Source of the DNA: Pseudomonas fluorescens
GTDB taxonomy: Bacteria; Pseudomonadota; Gammaproteobacteria; Pseudomonadales; Pseudomonadaceae
Direction of reading: 5' to 3'
Assembly (NCBI RefSeq): GCF_018614655.1
Contig: NZ_JAGGOG010000002.1
Location: 62,001-126,000 of the forward strand
DNA length: 64,000 nucleotides
Below are positions 9,627-18,500 of this stretch, one piece after another; position 1 is the stretch's first letter, and the number at the start of each line of letters is the position of its first letter. Under the pieces are notes generated by a model. It saw nothing but the letters and a program-made list of their open reading frames with translations. It was not told the origin of the DNA and searched no databases. The position numbers and the translations under genes were made by a program.

Positions 9627-9728
9627 GTAGCCGTTGCCGAGGTACGAGGCAGTGATGGGCTGCGCAGCATCCCCCGAGGGCGGTCCTGCGGACACGCATC
9701 GCAGCCTCGTACGCTCTGCAGCGGCTAC
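9627..9728. repeat. 100-bp palindromic repeat, copy 2
   Basis: Left arm from 9627 (GTAGCCGTTGCCGAGGTACG...) and right arm ending at 9728 (...GCAGCGGCTAC) match the arms of 5936-6035 but with more mismatches between them. The loop differs. It lies between the convergent ends of msrA and rlmJ and might act as a bidirectional transcript end. Confidence 0.8.
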
Positions 9729-9737
9729 AACCTCACA

Positions 9738-10574
9738 CTACTCAGCGATCAACCAATCCATCTGCCACCCACCTTGGGTCTGGCCAAGCTGCTTGGACAA
9801 CCACGGCAGCAGTTCACGCAACTCCTCCTCAAGCCCCCACGGCGGATTGGCAATCGCCAGGCCCGAGCCATTCAGGCTGTTGGGCGTATCCAACGGATGC
9901 ACCAGTAATTCCACCCGCAACAACTTCGGCGCACCGGTGCCGGCCAGGTCCTGGTAGAAGCGGCGCAGCATGCGCTGGTCCTTGACCGGGTACCAGATTG
10001 CAGCCACCGTCTGGCGCATACGACTGATGGCTTCCTTGAGGGACGCGGCGCAGCGCTGCATCTCGTCGAGTTTTTCGAACGGCGGATCAATCAGCATCAA
10101 CGCGCGCTTTTCCGGCACCGGCAGCAACGCCCTTGGCACGTGCCAACCTTCGCCCAGATGCACTTTTACCCGACGGTCGCCCTTCATGTTGTCCTTGAGC
10201 AGCACACCGTCTTCCGGGTGCTTCTCGTTCAGCAACACACGGTCCTGGGGACGGGTCAGACGTCGTGCCCACTCAGGCGAGCCCGGGTAGTAACGCAATT
10301 GGCCATCCGGATTCATCTCGTGCAGCACGCGCATGTAATCAGCCGTCAGCGGCGGCAGGTCGGTTTGCCCCCACAACCGGGCGATGCCTTCCAGGTACTC
10401 ACCGGTGCGGTTCGCCTGGTCACCCTGGAGGTCATATAGACCAATCCCGGCGTGAGTGTCGAGATAGGCAAACGGCTGCTCCTTGCGCGACATCAAGGCG
10501 ATGAGACGGGTCAAGGTCAGGTGTTTGAAGACATCGGCATGGTTGCCGGCGTGAAAGGCGTGACGATAATTCAT
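9738..10574 (-). CDS. rlmJ: 23S rRNA (adenine-2030-N6)-methyltransferase
   Basis: SAM-dependent methyltransferase modifying A2030 of 23S rRNA. 278 residues, matching E. coli RlmJ (about 280). Starts MNYRHAFHAGNHADV, the conserved N-terminus; the catalytic [D/N]-P-P-[F/Y] motif is D-P-P-F in L-M-L-I-D-P-P-F-E. It lies only 33 bp after the DUF4123 adaptor gene on the same strand, a position where a type VI effector would be expected, but this is a housekeeping gene that also follows msrA in P. aeruginosa by my recollection. Confidence 0.95.
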   Translation of the reverse strand: MNYRHAFHAGNHADVFKHLTLTRLIALMSRKEQPFAYLDTHAGIGLYDLQGDQANRTGEYLEGIARLWGQTDLPPLTADYMRVLHEMNPDGQLRYYPGSPEWARRLTRPQDRVLLNEKHPEDGVLLKDNMKGDRRVKVHLGEGWHVPRALLPVPEKRALMLIDPPFEKLDEMQRCAASLKEAISRMRQTVAAIWYPVKDQRMLRRFYQDLAGTGAPKLLRVELLVHPLDTPNSLNGSGLAIANPPWGLEEELRELLPWLSKQLGQTQGGWQMDWLIAE

Positions 10575-10607
10575 GATTGCTCCTGCGCAGGAGGCGAAGT
10601 TTACCTT

Positions 10608-11357
10608 TTACACAGGCAAAGGTGCAGGGCCGTGGTCAGAAGGCTTGCCCAGCTCTGAGGTCAGGTAGGCCGCCAGCGCCTGATGGCCTTCATTGGGCCC
10701 GCGCGCAAAGTAGGCGACCTTGTGCCTCAAGGTCGTAAGTGCAAAGGCAGCGTGCAGATCCGAGCGTTGCTCCTCCAACCATTGCAGCAGGTTGTCGACA
10801 AGCGTGACCGTCGACCGCTCCTCCAGACATTTGAGAACCGGTGCCGGCACCTTCCACCATGGGCTGTTACGCGCGACCCCGACCACGGCTCCAGCCACCT
10901 CATGAGACTGGCCATTGATCCAGTAGCGCCGAAACACAGGGATGACTTCCCCCGCCCGAGCCCCGAGCGCCTGCAGGACAGGCAGCAGATAGGCCCCATC
11001 CCAGAAACGGAAAAACACCGCTTGCCCCTCGGGCAGGAGGACTTTGGTCAGGCCGCGCAAATGCTCGACAACTGTTTGCAAAGGACAGGTCGAGACCGCC
11101 AGCCATCCCCAGTCGCAGGCCTCACATTCATCCACCCAATCGAGAAAGGCGCTATCGACGGCCACTACGGCGACATAAGGCATCACCTCTTGCCAGCCCG
11201 CATACTCGCTGCCGGCCCAGATGGGGCTGGGCGCTCCTCCACCGGCCTGGCGCCAGGCCGCTATGGCCCCGCAATCGCTGGTACTGCCCAGCACTGCGAA
11301 CAACTGCTCGTCGAGCTGCAAAGGCTCGCGTTCAAGCCACTCACGCAGGCCAGTCAT
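10608..11357 (-). CDS. DUF4123 type VI secretion adaptor (Tap/TEC family)
   Basis: DUF4123 proteins are chaperone/adaptors that load an effector onto the tip of the cognate VgrG. 249 residues from the ATG at 11355-11357, which overlaps the vgrG stop in ATGA; a longer upstream frame exists but would lie inside vgrG. Features include Q-L-D-E-Q-L-F-A-V-L-G at the N-terminus and the F-F-R-F-W-D-G-A-Y-L-L-P-V-L segment typical of the family (R-[FY]-W-D-P-R in many members). No transmembrane segments. No effector or immunity gene follows; the next gene is rlmJ. Family assignment is from motif recognition, moderately sure. Confidence 0.8.
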   Translation of the reverse strand: MTGLREWLEREPLQLDEQLFAVLGSTSDCGAIAAWRQAGGGAPSPIWAGSEYAGWQEVMPYVAVVAVDSAFLDWVDECEACDWGWLAVSTCPLQTVVEHLRGLTKVLLPEGQAVFFRFWDGAYLLPVLQALGARAGEVIPVFRRYWINGQSHEVAGAVVGVARNSPWWKVPAPVLKCLEERSTVTLVDNLLQWLEEQRSDLHAAFALTTLRHKVAYFARGPNEGHQALAAYLTSELGKPSDHGPAPLPV

Positions 11358-13300
11358 CGTGAACCTCCGGTCAACAGCGACCCACGGTGCTGCACGTTGT
11401 TGCACACGCCCTCTTTGCAACGCTCGCATTCTTCACAGAAGGGAGCGCTGCGCTTGAGGCTGAAAATTTGCGCCACGCTCAACGGCACCCGCCGTGTTTC
11501 CGGTCCCGCAGACAGTGAAGTCGAACCCGCCTTGGGCGCACCGCCAATCTGAATAGGCGTGCTGCAAAAAATCCCCGCTCCAGAGATGTTGATCCACTGC
11601 CCACCCGCCTGCAGGGTCACGCTGACGCCGGCCTCCACGACCACCTGCTGCCCGGCGCTGAAGCTGACCTGCTGGCCCGCGTGCAAAGAATGGTTGCCAT
11701 GGATGATGTATTGCTCCTCGCCTCCCACTTCCACCCGACGCAGGTTGCCCACTTGCAGGCGCTGATCGTGCAGCACGTGTTGGGTCCAGTCGCGCTGGGC
11801 CCGCAGGTAGATTTCCTCGGCGTCCTTGCGGTCCTCAATGCGCAGTTCGTTATAGCCTCCACCGCCGGGACTGCTCTGGCTGCGCAAGATGCTGCGGGTT
11901 TTGTCTGCAGGCAGGTCAAGAGGCACCGGCGTCACCGCGTTGGCCAGGCAGCCGACCACCACGGGAAGGTCGGCATCGCCGTTGACGAAACCTACCAACA
12001 CCTCCATGCCGACACGCGGGATCATGGCCGCGCCATAGTGTTCGTGGGCCCAACCACTGGTAACACGCAACCAGCAACTGGAGTGCTCGTTGTATTCCCC
12101 AAAGCGATCCCAGGCCAACTGCACCTTGACTCGCCCGAACTCGTCGCAATGGATTTCACTGTCCACGGGCCCGGTAACCACTGCGTTCTGATACCCACAA
12201 ATCAGCGGACGAGGTGCTGGTAAAGGCGCTCGAAACACTACGTCCCAGGGTGTCGCAACGAAATGGTTGCGATAACCCTGGCGAAAACCCTCATCGCCCG
12301 TTTCGGTAACAGCCTCCTCCAGCACCTGAGGTTGCTTGCCTTCGTGGATCACCTGGGTCACCAGCCACAAGTTATTCCACTCCTCGCGTGGATGCCCTGC
12401 CAGCGTGAGGAATTGGCCGCTGACCAGCGTCGGCTGATCACTGCTGCCGTGGGCCTGCCGGTAGTCGCTGCGATGGCGCTCCAAGGCGCGTTGTGCCAGG
12501 TGCTTGCCGTGAGGGCGATCCGTGAAGTGGCCGGGGTATTCATGCCCTTCCAGGGACGGCAACTGCTCGCCAAGGACTGCACTTTCCAATTGCAGGGCTG
12601 GTTTGCGGAAATCGTAATCCCGCAGGCTCACCCCGGTAGTACGAGTCTCCAGGCGCACCGTAAAACGCTTGATCACCGGCGTCTCGGCGACCATTCCGGA
12701 GCCGGGCGCATATTCGGTGGGTTGATCAGCCCGAACGAACACCGCCTGGTCATCGCCAAACACCAGCCGATGGCCGTCTGTGCTGTGTTGGAAGTGGTAG
12801 TGAATACCCAGCTCGGCACTCAACCGCTGGATAAACGCCAAGTCGGTTTCATCGAACTGTACGCAGTACTCACGCTTGGGGTACTCGCTGCCCAGTCGGA
12901 ACTCGAAGGCATCACCCTGGATCCCCTGCCCCTCCAGCACCTGGGCGATGATCTGCGGGATGCTCTTGTGCTGGAAAATACGCTGATGGCTGCTGTGTTG
13001 CAGATACGCCAACTGCGGCACCAGGCTGATCTGATAACGGGTCAAACGCCTACCGGAATCGCCCTGGGCGACCCGATAAACCTGGCCATGAACCCCATGA
13101 CCTTGAGCATCAAACCCTAGGAATGCCTGGCGGTGAAGCAAGCTTTCCAGATCCAGGTCAGGTTGCTCGCTGACCAGTTCCAGGTCAAAACGGTAAGGCT
13201 GGCTGATGGCCTCGTTGCCACTGAACTCAAGAACCTTGAGCTCACTGGGCACACCCTCGAGGGTCAGGGTGAAAGCGCTTTGATTGGCAGGAGCGAACAT
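11354..13300 (-). CDS. vgrG: VgrG spike protein of a type VI secretion system (orphan)
   Basis: Trimeric puncturing tip of a type VI secretion system. 648 residues: gp27-like part from residue 1 to about 370, OB/gp5-like part (G-P-x-D-S-E-I-H-C-D-E-F-G-R-V-K-V) about 390-480, then beta-helix repeats ending near I-S-G-A-G-I-F. A further 50-residue tail contains a cysteine cluster, C-x2-C-x2-C-x4-C (CEECERCKEGVC). There are no structural tss genes nearby, so this is an orphan vgrG that would use a system encoded elsewhere. No toxin domain is evident in the C-terminus. It is transcribed with the adaptor gene downstream. Confidence 0.95.
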   Translation of the reverse strand: MFAPANQSAFTLTLEGVPSELKVLEFSGNEAISQPYRFDLELVSEQPDLDLESLLHRQAFLGFDAQGHGVHGQVYRVAQGDSGRRLTRYQISLVPQLAYLQHSSHQRIFQHKSIPQIIAQVLEGQGIQGDAFEFRLGSEYPKREYCVQFDETDLAFIQRLSAELGIHYHFQHSTDGHRLVFGDDQAVFVRADQPTEYAPGSGMVAETPVIKRFTVRLETRTTGVSLRDYDFRKPALQLESAVLGEQLPSLEGHEYPGHFTDRPHGKHLAQRALERHRSDYRQAHGSSDQPTLVSGQFLTLAGHPREEWNNLWLVTQVIHEGKQPQVLEEAVTETGDEGFRQGYRNHFVATPWDVVFRAPLPAPRPLICGYQNAVVTGPVDSEIHCDEFGRVKVQLAWDRFGEYNEHSSCWLRVTSGWAHEHYGAAMIPRVGMEVLVGFVNGDADLPVVVGCLANAVTPVPLDLPADKTRSILRSQSSPGGGGYNELRIEDRKDAEEIYLRAQRDWTQHVLHDQRLQVGNLRRVEVGGEEQYIIHGNHSLHAGQQVSFSAGQQVVVEAGVSVTLQAGGQWINISGAGIFCSTPIQIGGAPKAGSTSLSAGPETRRVPLSVAQIFSLKRSAPFCEECERCKEGVCNNVQHRGSLLTGGSR

Positions 13301-13523
13301 CCGGTGTTTCTCTGCAAGTGGTGGGCGACCGATTCTGCACCAGCGCGTTATCGAGCTGAACGCGATGCAGGCAAATCAGTAAATCCCTACGCGATAGAGC
13401 CGTTAATCCTCCAACACCCAGCGTCGAACCCATGCCAGCGCCGCGTTAGCGTAACCATCATCAATCCCGCCACGACAATTTTTCTCAATCAATCGGACGT
13501 TGATCGCAACTGAATCGTCGCGC
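13301..13523. other. Spacer upstream of vgrG
   Basis: About 220 bp between the vgrG start and the putP terminator. Short open frames here have no recognisable product. The vgrG promoter should lie here; I see no strong sigma-70 match. Confidence 0.4.
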
Positions 13524-13563
13524 AAAAAAAATGGCCCGCCATCCAAAGGATGCGGGCCATTTT
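13524..13563. terminator. Terminator at the putP 3' end, symmetrical
   Basis: An AAAATGGCCCGC arm with ATCC, a short AAA loop, and GGATGCGGGCCATTTT, with one unpaired base in the stem. A-rich on the left and T-rich on the right, so it could stop transcription from both directions. It lies just beyond the putP stop (13594) on the minus strand. Confidence 0.8.
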
Positions 13564-13593
13564 CAGTTCAACGGGCCATCAAGGCCCCGCTGA

Positions 13594-15078
13594 TTACTTG
13601 TTGAGGTTGTAGTCTTTCTCGGCCGCATCAAAGCGCTCGACCATACCAGCAGTCGGGGCGCCCAGCTTGCTCACGAAGTAGATCGCCAGGCTGGCAAAGA
13701 TAAAGCCCGGGATGATTTCGTACAGACCCAACAGGCTGAAGTGTTTCCAGACGATCACAGTGATCGCGCCGACCAGGATGCCGGCCAGCGCACCGTTACG
13801 GGTCATGCCTTTCCACATGACCGAGATCAGTACCACAGGACCGAAGGCGGCACCGAAACCGGCCCAGGCGTAACTCACCAGACCCAGTACGCGGTTTTCC
13901 GGGTTGGCAGCCATGGCGATGGCGATCAGGGCCACTACCAGCACCATGGCACGACCGACCCACACCAGCTCAAGCTGGGAGGCGCCTTTGCGCAGGAACG
14001 CTTTGTAGAAGTCTTCGGTCAGGGCACTGGAGCACACCAGCAACTGGCAGCTCAGGGTACTCATCACGGCAGCCAGAATGGCCGACAACAACACGCCGGC
14101 AATCCACGGGTTGAAAAGGATCTTCGCCAGTTCGATGAACACCCGCTCAGGGTTCTCAGTCACCGGCCCCGCCACTTCCGGATGCGCCGAGAAGTAAGCA
14201 ATACCGAAGAAGCCCACCGCCACGGTGCCCGCCAGGCACAGGATCATCCAGGTCATGGAAATGCGACGAGCCTTGGCAATCGACTTAACCGAATCCGCCG
14301 CCATGAAACGCGCGAGGATGTGCGGCTGGCCAAAGTAGCCCAGGCCCCAGCCCATCAGCGAAATGACGCCAATAAAGGTGGTGTTTTTCAGCATGTCGAA
14401 GTTGGTTGGATCTTTCGCCTCGATGGCCAGGAAAGTGGTATCGACACCACCGGTGGCCAGCAACACGATGATCGGCGTGAGAATCAACGCGAAAATCATC
14501 AGCGTGGCCTGCACCGTGTCAGTCCAGCTGACTGCCAGGAAGCCACCAATGAAGGTATAAGCGATGGTCGCCGCCGCACCGGCCCACAGCGCCGTCTCGT
14601 AGGGCATGCCAAAAGTGCTTTCGAACAGTCGGGCACCGGCCACGATGCCGGAGGCACAGTAAATGGTGAAGAACACCAGGATCACCACTGCCGAGATAAT
14701 CCGCAGCAGGCCGCTTTTGTCTTCAAAACGGCTGGAGAAGTAATCCGGTAGGGTCAGGGCGTCGCCGTTGTGCTCGGTCTGCACCCGCAGGCGGCCGGCC
14801 ACGAACAGCCAATTAAGGTAAGCACCGACGATCAGGCCGATGGCGATCCAGCTTTCCGAAAGGCCAGACATGTAGATCGCGCCGGGCAGGCCCATCAACA
14901 ACCAACCGCTCATGTCCGAGGCGCCGGCCGAGAGCGCGGTCACCACGCTGCCGAGGCTGCGACCGCCGAGAATGTAATCAGAGAGGTTATTGGTGGAGCG
15001 ATAGGCCATAAGGCCGATCAGCACCATTGCCGCGATGTAGATCACAAACGTGATCAGGGTGGGATTGCTTACGCTCAT
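13594..15078 (-). CDS. putP: Sodium/proline symporter
   Basis: Sodium-coupled proline importer of the SSS family in the inner membrane. 494 residues from the ATG at 15076-15078 (MSVSNPTLITFVIYI), close to E. coli PutP at 502; a longer frame reaching 15234 runs into the regulatory region and is not favoured. About 13 hydrophobic segments; the N-terminal S-A-G-A-S-D-M-S-G-W-L-L-M-G-L-P-G-A motif and the G-W-G-L-G-Y-F-G-Q-P-H-I-L-x-R-F-M-A motif are diagnostic. Divergent from putA; imports the substrate that PutA degrades. Confidence 0.97.
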   Translation of the reverse strand: MSVSNPTLITFVIYIAAMVLIGLMAYRSTNNLSDYILGGRSLGSVVTALSAGASDMSGWLLMGLPGAIYMSGLSESWIAIGLIVGAYLNWLFVAGRLRVQTEHNGDALTLPDYFSSRFEDKSGLLRIISAVVILVFFTIYCASGIVAGARLFESTFGMPYETALWAGAAATIAYTFIGGFLAVSWTDTVQATLMIFALILTPIIVLLATGGVDTTFLAIEAKDPTNFDMLKNTTFIGVISLMGWGLGYFGQPHILARFMAADSVKSIAKARRISMTWMILCLAGTVAVGFFGIAYFSAHPEVAGPVTENPERVFIELAKILFNPWIAGVLLSAILAAVMSTLSCQLLVCSSALTEDFYKAFLRKGASQLELVWVGRAMVLVVALIAIAMAANPENRVLGLVSYAWAGFGAAFGPVVLISVMWKGMTRNGALAGILVGAITVIVWKHFSLLGLYEIIPGFIFASLAIYFVSKLGAPTAGMVERFDAAEKDYNLNK

Positions 15079-15538
15079 TGAGTTACGCCCTGGCTTTGTT
15101 TTTATGTAGCACCGGTCTGTCAGTCCGCCCACAAAAGAGTAGCTTGTAGACGAAGCTGAGTGCCGCGCATTTATGACTGACGTTTCCCCAGGAAAGCCAT
15201 CAGCCGATGAACCGAATCTTGGAGGCGGTTGCACCTTGGTCCGCGAATGCTATTCAACAAAGCAAATAAGGTGCAACCAGTTTCTCGAGTTTAAGTTGCA
15301 CCCAGGTATGTTTTTCGCAAAACAACCCGTTTTTGCTCCTTTTCGGAGCAAAAACAGCAAAACTAAGAAGTAAATGCGTCAACACGAAGCCGAATCGGTC
15401 GAGATGAAAAATTTTCCTGATGAGCTGTGTTCTTTTCCGGCAAAAAAAGGGTTGCACCCGGTTGCACCTCTTTAGCCGCGAAGCTAATCTTGCCGCCAGC
15501 TGATGCCACGCAGTCGTGGCACCCATGAGGATAAAAAT
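15079..15538. promoter_or_regulatory. Divergent putP/putA control region with five PutA boxes
   Basis: The 460-bp intergenic region holds GTTGCA at 15228-15233, 15295-15300, 15451-15456 and 15461-15466, and its complement TGCAAC at 15272-15277. Most are extended as GTTGCACC. GTTGCA is the known operator core of E. coli PutA. The last two are exactly 10 bp apart, one helical turn. PutA here has the N-terminal ribbon-helix-helix domain needed to bind these sites, so autorepression of both promoters without proline is the likely regulation. No gene is seen in this region. Confidence 0.8.
15329..15355. repeat. 11-bp inverted repeat inside the put control region
   Basis: GTTTTTGCTCC (15329-15339), a 5-nt TTTTC loop, and GGAGCAAAAAC (15345-15355) form a perfect hairpin between the two groups of PutA boxes. 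It could be a protein binding site or an RNA hairpin in a leader transcript; nothing in the sequence decides which. Confidence 0.6.
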
Positions 15539-18500
15539 ATGGCTACGACCACCCTTGGGGTCAAACTCGATGACCCGACCCGCGAACGCCTCAAGGCCGC
15601 CGCGACCTCCATTGATCGCACGCCGCACTGGCTGATCAAGCAGGCAATTTTCAATTACCTGGAGAAACTCGAGGGTGGTGCAACCCTGAACGAGCTCAAC
15701 GGTTCGGGCAGCAAGGACGCGGAAGATGCCGGCGAGGTACAGAGCGACCACGCCCACCAGTGCTTCCTGGAGTTCGCCGAGAGCATCCTCCCGCAATCAG
15801 TCCTGCGCGCCTCAATCACCGCGGCTTACCGTCGCCCTGAGCCGGAAGTGGTGCCGATGCTGATCGAGCTGGCGCGCCTGCCGGCACCGATGTGCGACGC
15901 CACCAACAAGCTGGCCGCCTCGATCGCCGAAAAACTGCGCAACCAGAAGAGCGCCGGCGGCCGTGCCGGTATCGTTCAGGGCCTGCTGCAAGAGTTTTCC
16001 CTGTCGTCCCAGGAAGGCGTGGCACTGATGTGCCTGGCCGAAGCGCTGCTGCGTATCCCGGATAAAGGCACCCGTGATGCACTGATCCGCGACAAGATCA
16101 GCACCGGAAACTGGCAGCCGCATTTGGGCAACAGCCCGTCGCTGTTCGTCAACGCCGCCACCTGGGGCTTGCTGCTGACCGGCAAACTGGTCGCGACCCA
16201 CAACGAAGCCGGCCTGACTTCGTCCCTGAGCCGCATCATCGGCAAAAGCGGCGAGCCGATGATCCGCAAGGGCGTCGACATGGCCATGCGCCTGATGGGC
16301 GAGCAATTCGTCACCGGCGAAACCATCGCCGAGGCCCTGGCCAATGCGAGCAAGTTCGAAGCCAAGGGATTCCGCTACTCCTACGACATGCTCGGTGAAG
16401 CAGCCCTCACCGAACACGATGCCCAGAAGTACCTGGCCTCGTACGAGCAAGCTATCCACTCGATCGGCAAGGCCTCTCACGGTCGCGGCATTTACGAAGG
16501 CCCGGGCATTTCCATCAAGCTCTCGGCCCTGCATCCGCGCTACAGCCGCGCCCAGTACGAGCGCGTAATGGATGAGCTGTACCCGCGCCTGCTGTCCCTG
16601 ACGCTGCTGGCCAAGCAATACGACATCGGCCTGAACATCGACGCCGAAGAAGCCGACCGCCTGGAACTGTCGCTGGATCTGCTGGAGCGCCTGTGCTTCG
16701 AGCCGCAACTGACCGGCTGGAACGGCATCGGGTTTGTGATCCAGGCCTACCAGAAGCGCTGCCCGTATGTGATCGACTACGTGATCGACCTGGCTCGTCG
16801 CAGCCGTCATCGCCTGATGATCCGCCTGGTGAAAGGCGCGTACTGGGACAGCGAAATCAAACGCGCTCAAGTCGAAGGCCTGGAAGGCTATCCGGTCTAT
16901 ACCCGCAAGGTGTACACCGACGTTTCCTACATTGCCTGCGCACGCAAACTGCTGGCAGTGCCGGAAGTTATCTACCCGCAGTTCGCCACGCATAACGCCC
17001 ATACCCTGTCGGCGATCTACCACATTGCCGGTCAGAACTATTACCCCGGCCAGTACGAGTTCCAATGCCTGCACGGCATGGGTGAACCGCTGTACGAACA
17101 AGTCGTCGGCAAGGTTTCCGAAGGCAAGCTGAACCGTCCGTGCCGCGTGTATGCACCGGTGGGCACCCACGAAACACTGCTGGCTTATCTGGTTCGTCGC
17201 CTGCTGGAAAACGGCGCCAACACCTCGTTCGTCAACCGCATCGCCGACCAATCCATCTCGATCCAGGAGCTGGTGGCCGATCCAGTGGCCAGCATCGAGC
17301 AGATGGCGACGCTGGAAGGCGGCTTCGGCCTGCCACACCCGCGTATCCCGCTGCCTCGCGATTTGTACGGCAGCGAGCGCGCCAACTCTGCCGGTATCGA
17401 CCTGGCCAACGAACACCGTCTGGCGTCGCTGTCCTGCGCCCTGCTGGCCACCGCTCACAACAACTGGAAAGCCGCGCCGATGCTCGGCTGCCCGTCGAGC
17501 AATGAAGCCGCTGCGCCGGTGTTGAACCCGTCCGATAATCGTGACGTGGTCGGCCATGTCCAGGAAGCCACCCTTGAAGACGTCGATAACGCCATCCAGT
17601 GCGCCCTGAGCGCCGCACCGATCTGGCAGGCCACCCCGCCTGCCGAGCGCGCCGCGATCCTGGAACGTGCCGCCGACTTGATGGAGGGCGAGATCCAGCC
17701 ACTGATGGGCCTGCTGGCCCGTGAAGCCGGCAAGACCTTCGCCAACGCCATTGCTGAAGTACGTGAGGCCGTGGACTTCCTGCGCTACTACGCGGTGCAA
17801 GCTCGCAACGATTTCACCAACGACGCCCACCGCCCACTGGGTCCGGTGGTGTGCATCAGCCCGTGGAACTTCCCGCTGGCGATTTTCAGTGGTCAAGTCG
17901 CCGCTGCGCTGGCGGCCGGTAACCCGGTACTGGCCAAGCCGGCCGAGCAGACTCCACTGGTCGCCGCCCAGGCCGTGCGCCTGCTGCTGGAAGCTGGCAT
18001 TCCGGCAGGCGTGCTGCAACTGCTACCGGGCCAGGGCGAAAGCGTCGGCGCCCGCCTGGTGGGTGATGATCGCGTCAAAGGTGTGATGTTCACCGGTTCC
18101 ACCGAAGTTGCCCGCTTGCTGCAACGCAATGTCGCGGGGCGTCTAGATGCCCAAGGTCGCCCAATTCCGCTGATCGCCGAAACCGGTGGCCAGAACGCGA
18201 TGATCGTCGACTCCTCGGCGCTGACCGAACAGGTTGTGATCGACGTCGTTTCTTCAGCTTTCGACAGTGCTGGCCAGCGTTGCTCGGCCCTGCGCGTATT
18301 GTGCTTGCAGGAAGATTCGGCAGATCGCGTGATCGAAATGCTCAAAGGCGCCATGGCGCAATGCCGTCTCGGCAACCCTGAGCGCCTGTCGGTGGACATC
18401 GGCCCGGTGATCGACGCCGAAGCCAAGGCTGGCATCGAGAAACACATCCAGGCCATGCGCGATAAAGGCCGCGACGTGTACCAGGTCGCCATTGCTGATG

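Noticed and set aside
13301-13593. A possible T6SS effector or immunity gene upstream of vgrG
   Set aside because: No frame here has a supportable product; the DNA holds only the vgrG leader and the putP terminator.
15812-18019. A 735-residue minus-strand frame opposite putA
   Set aside because: Shadow of PutA; no family resemblance.
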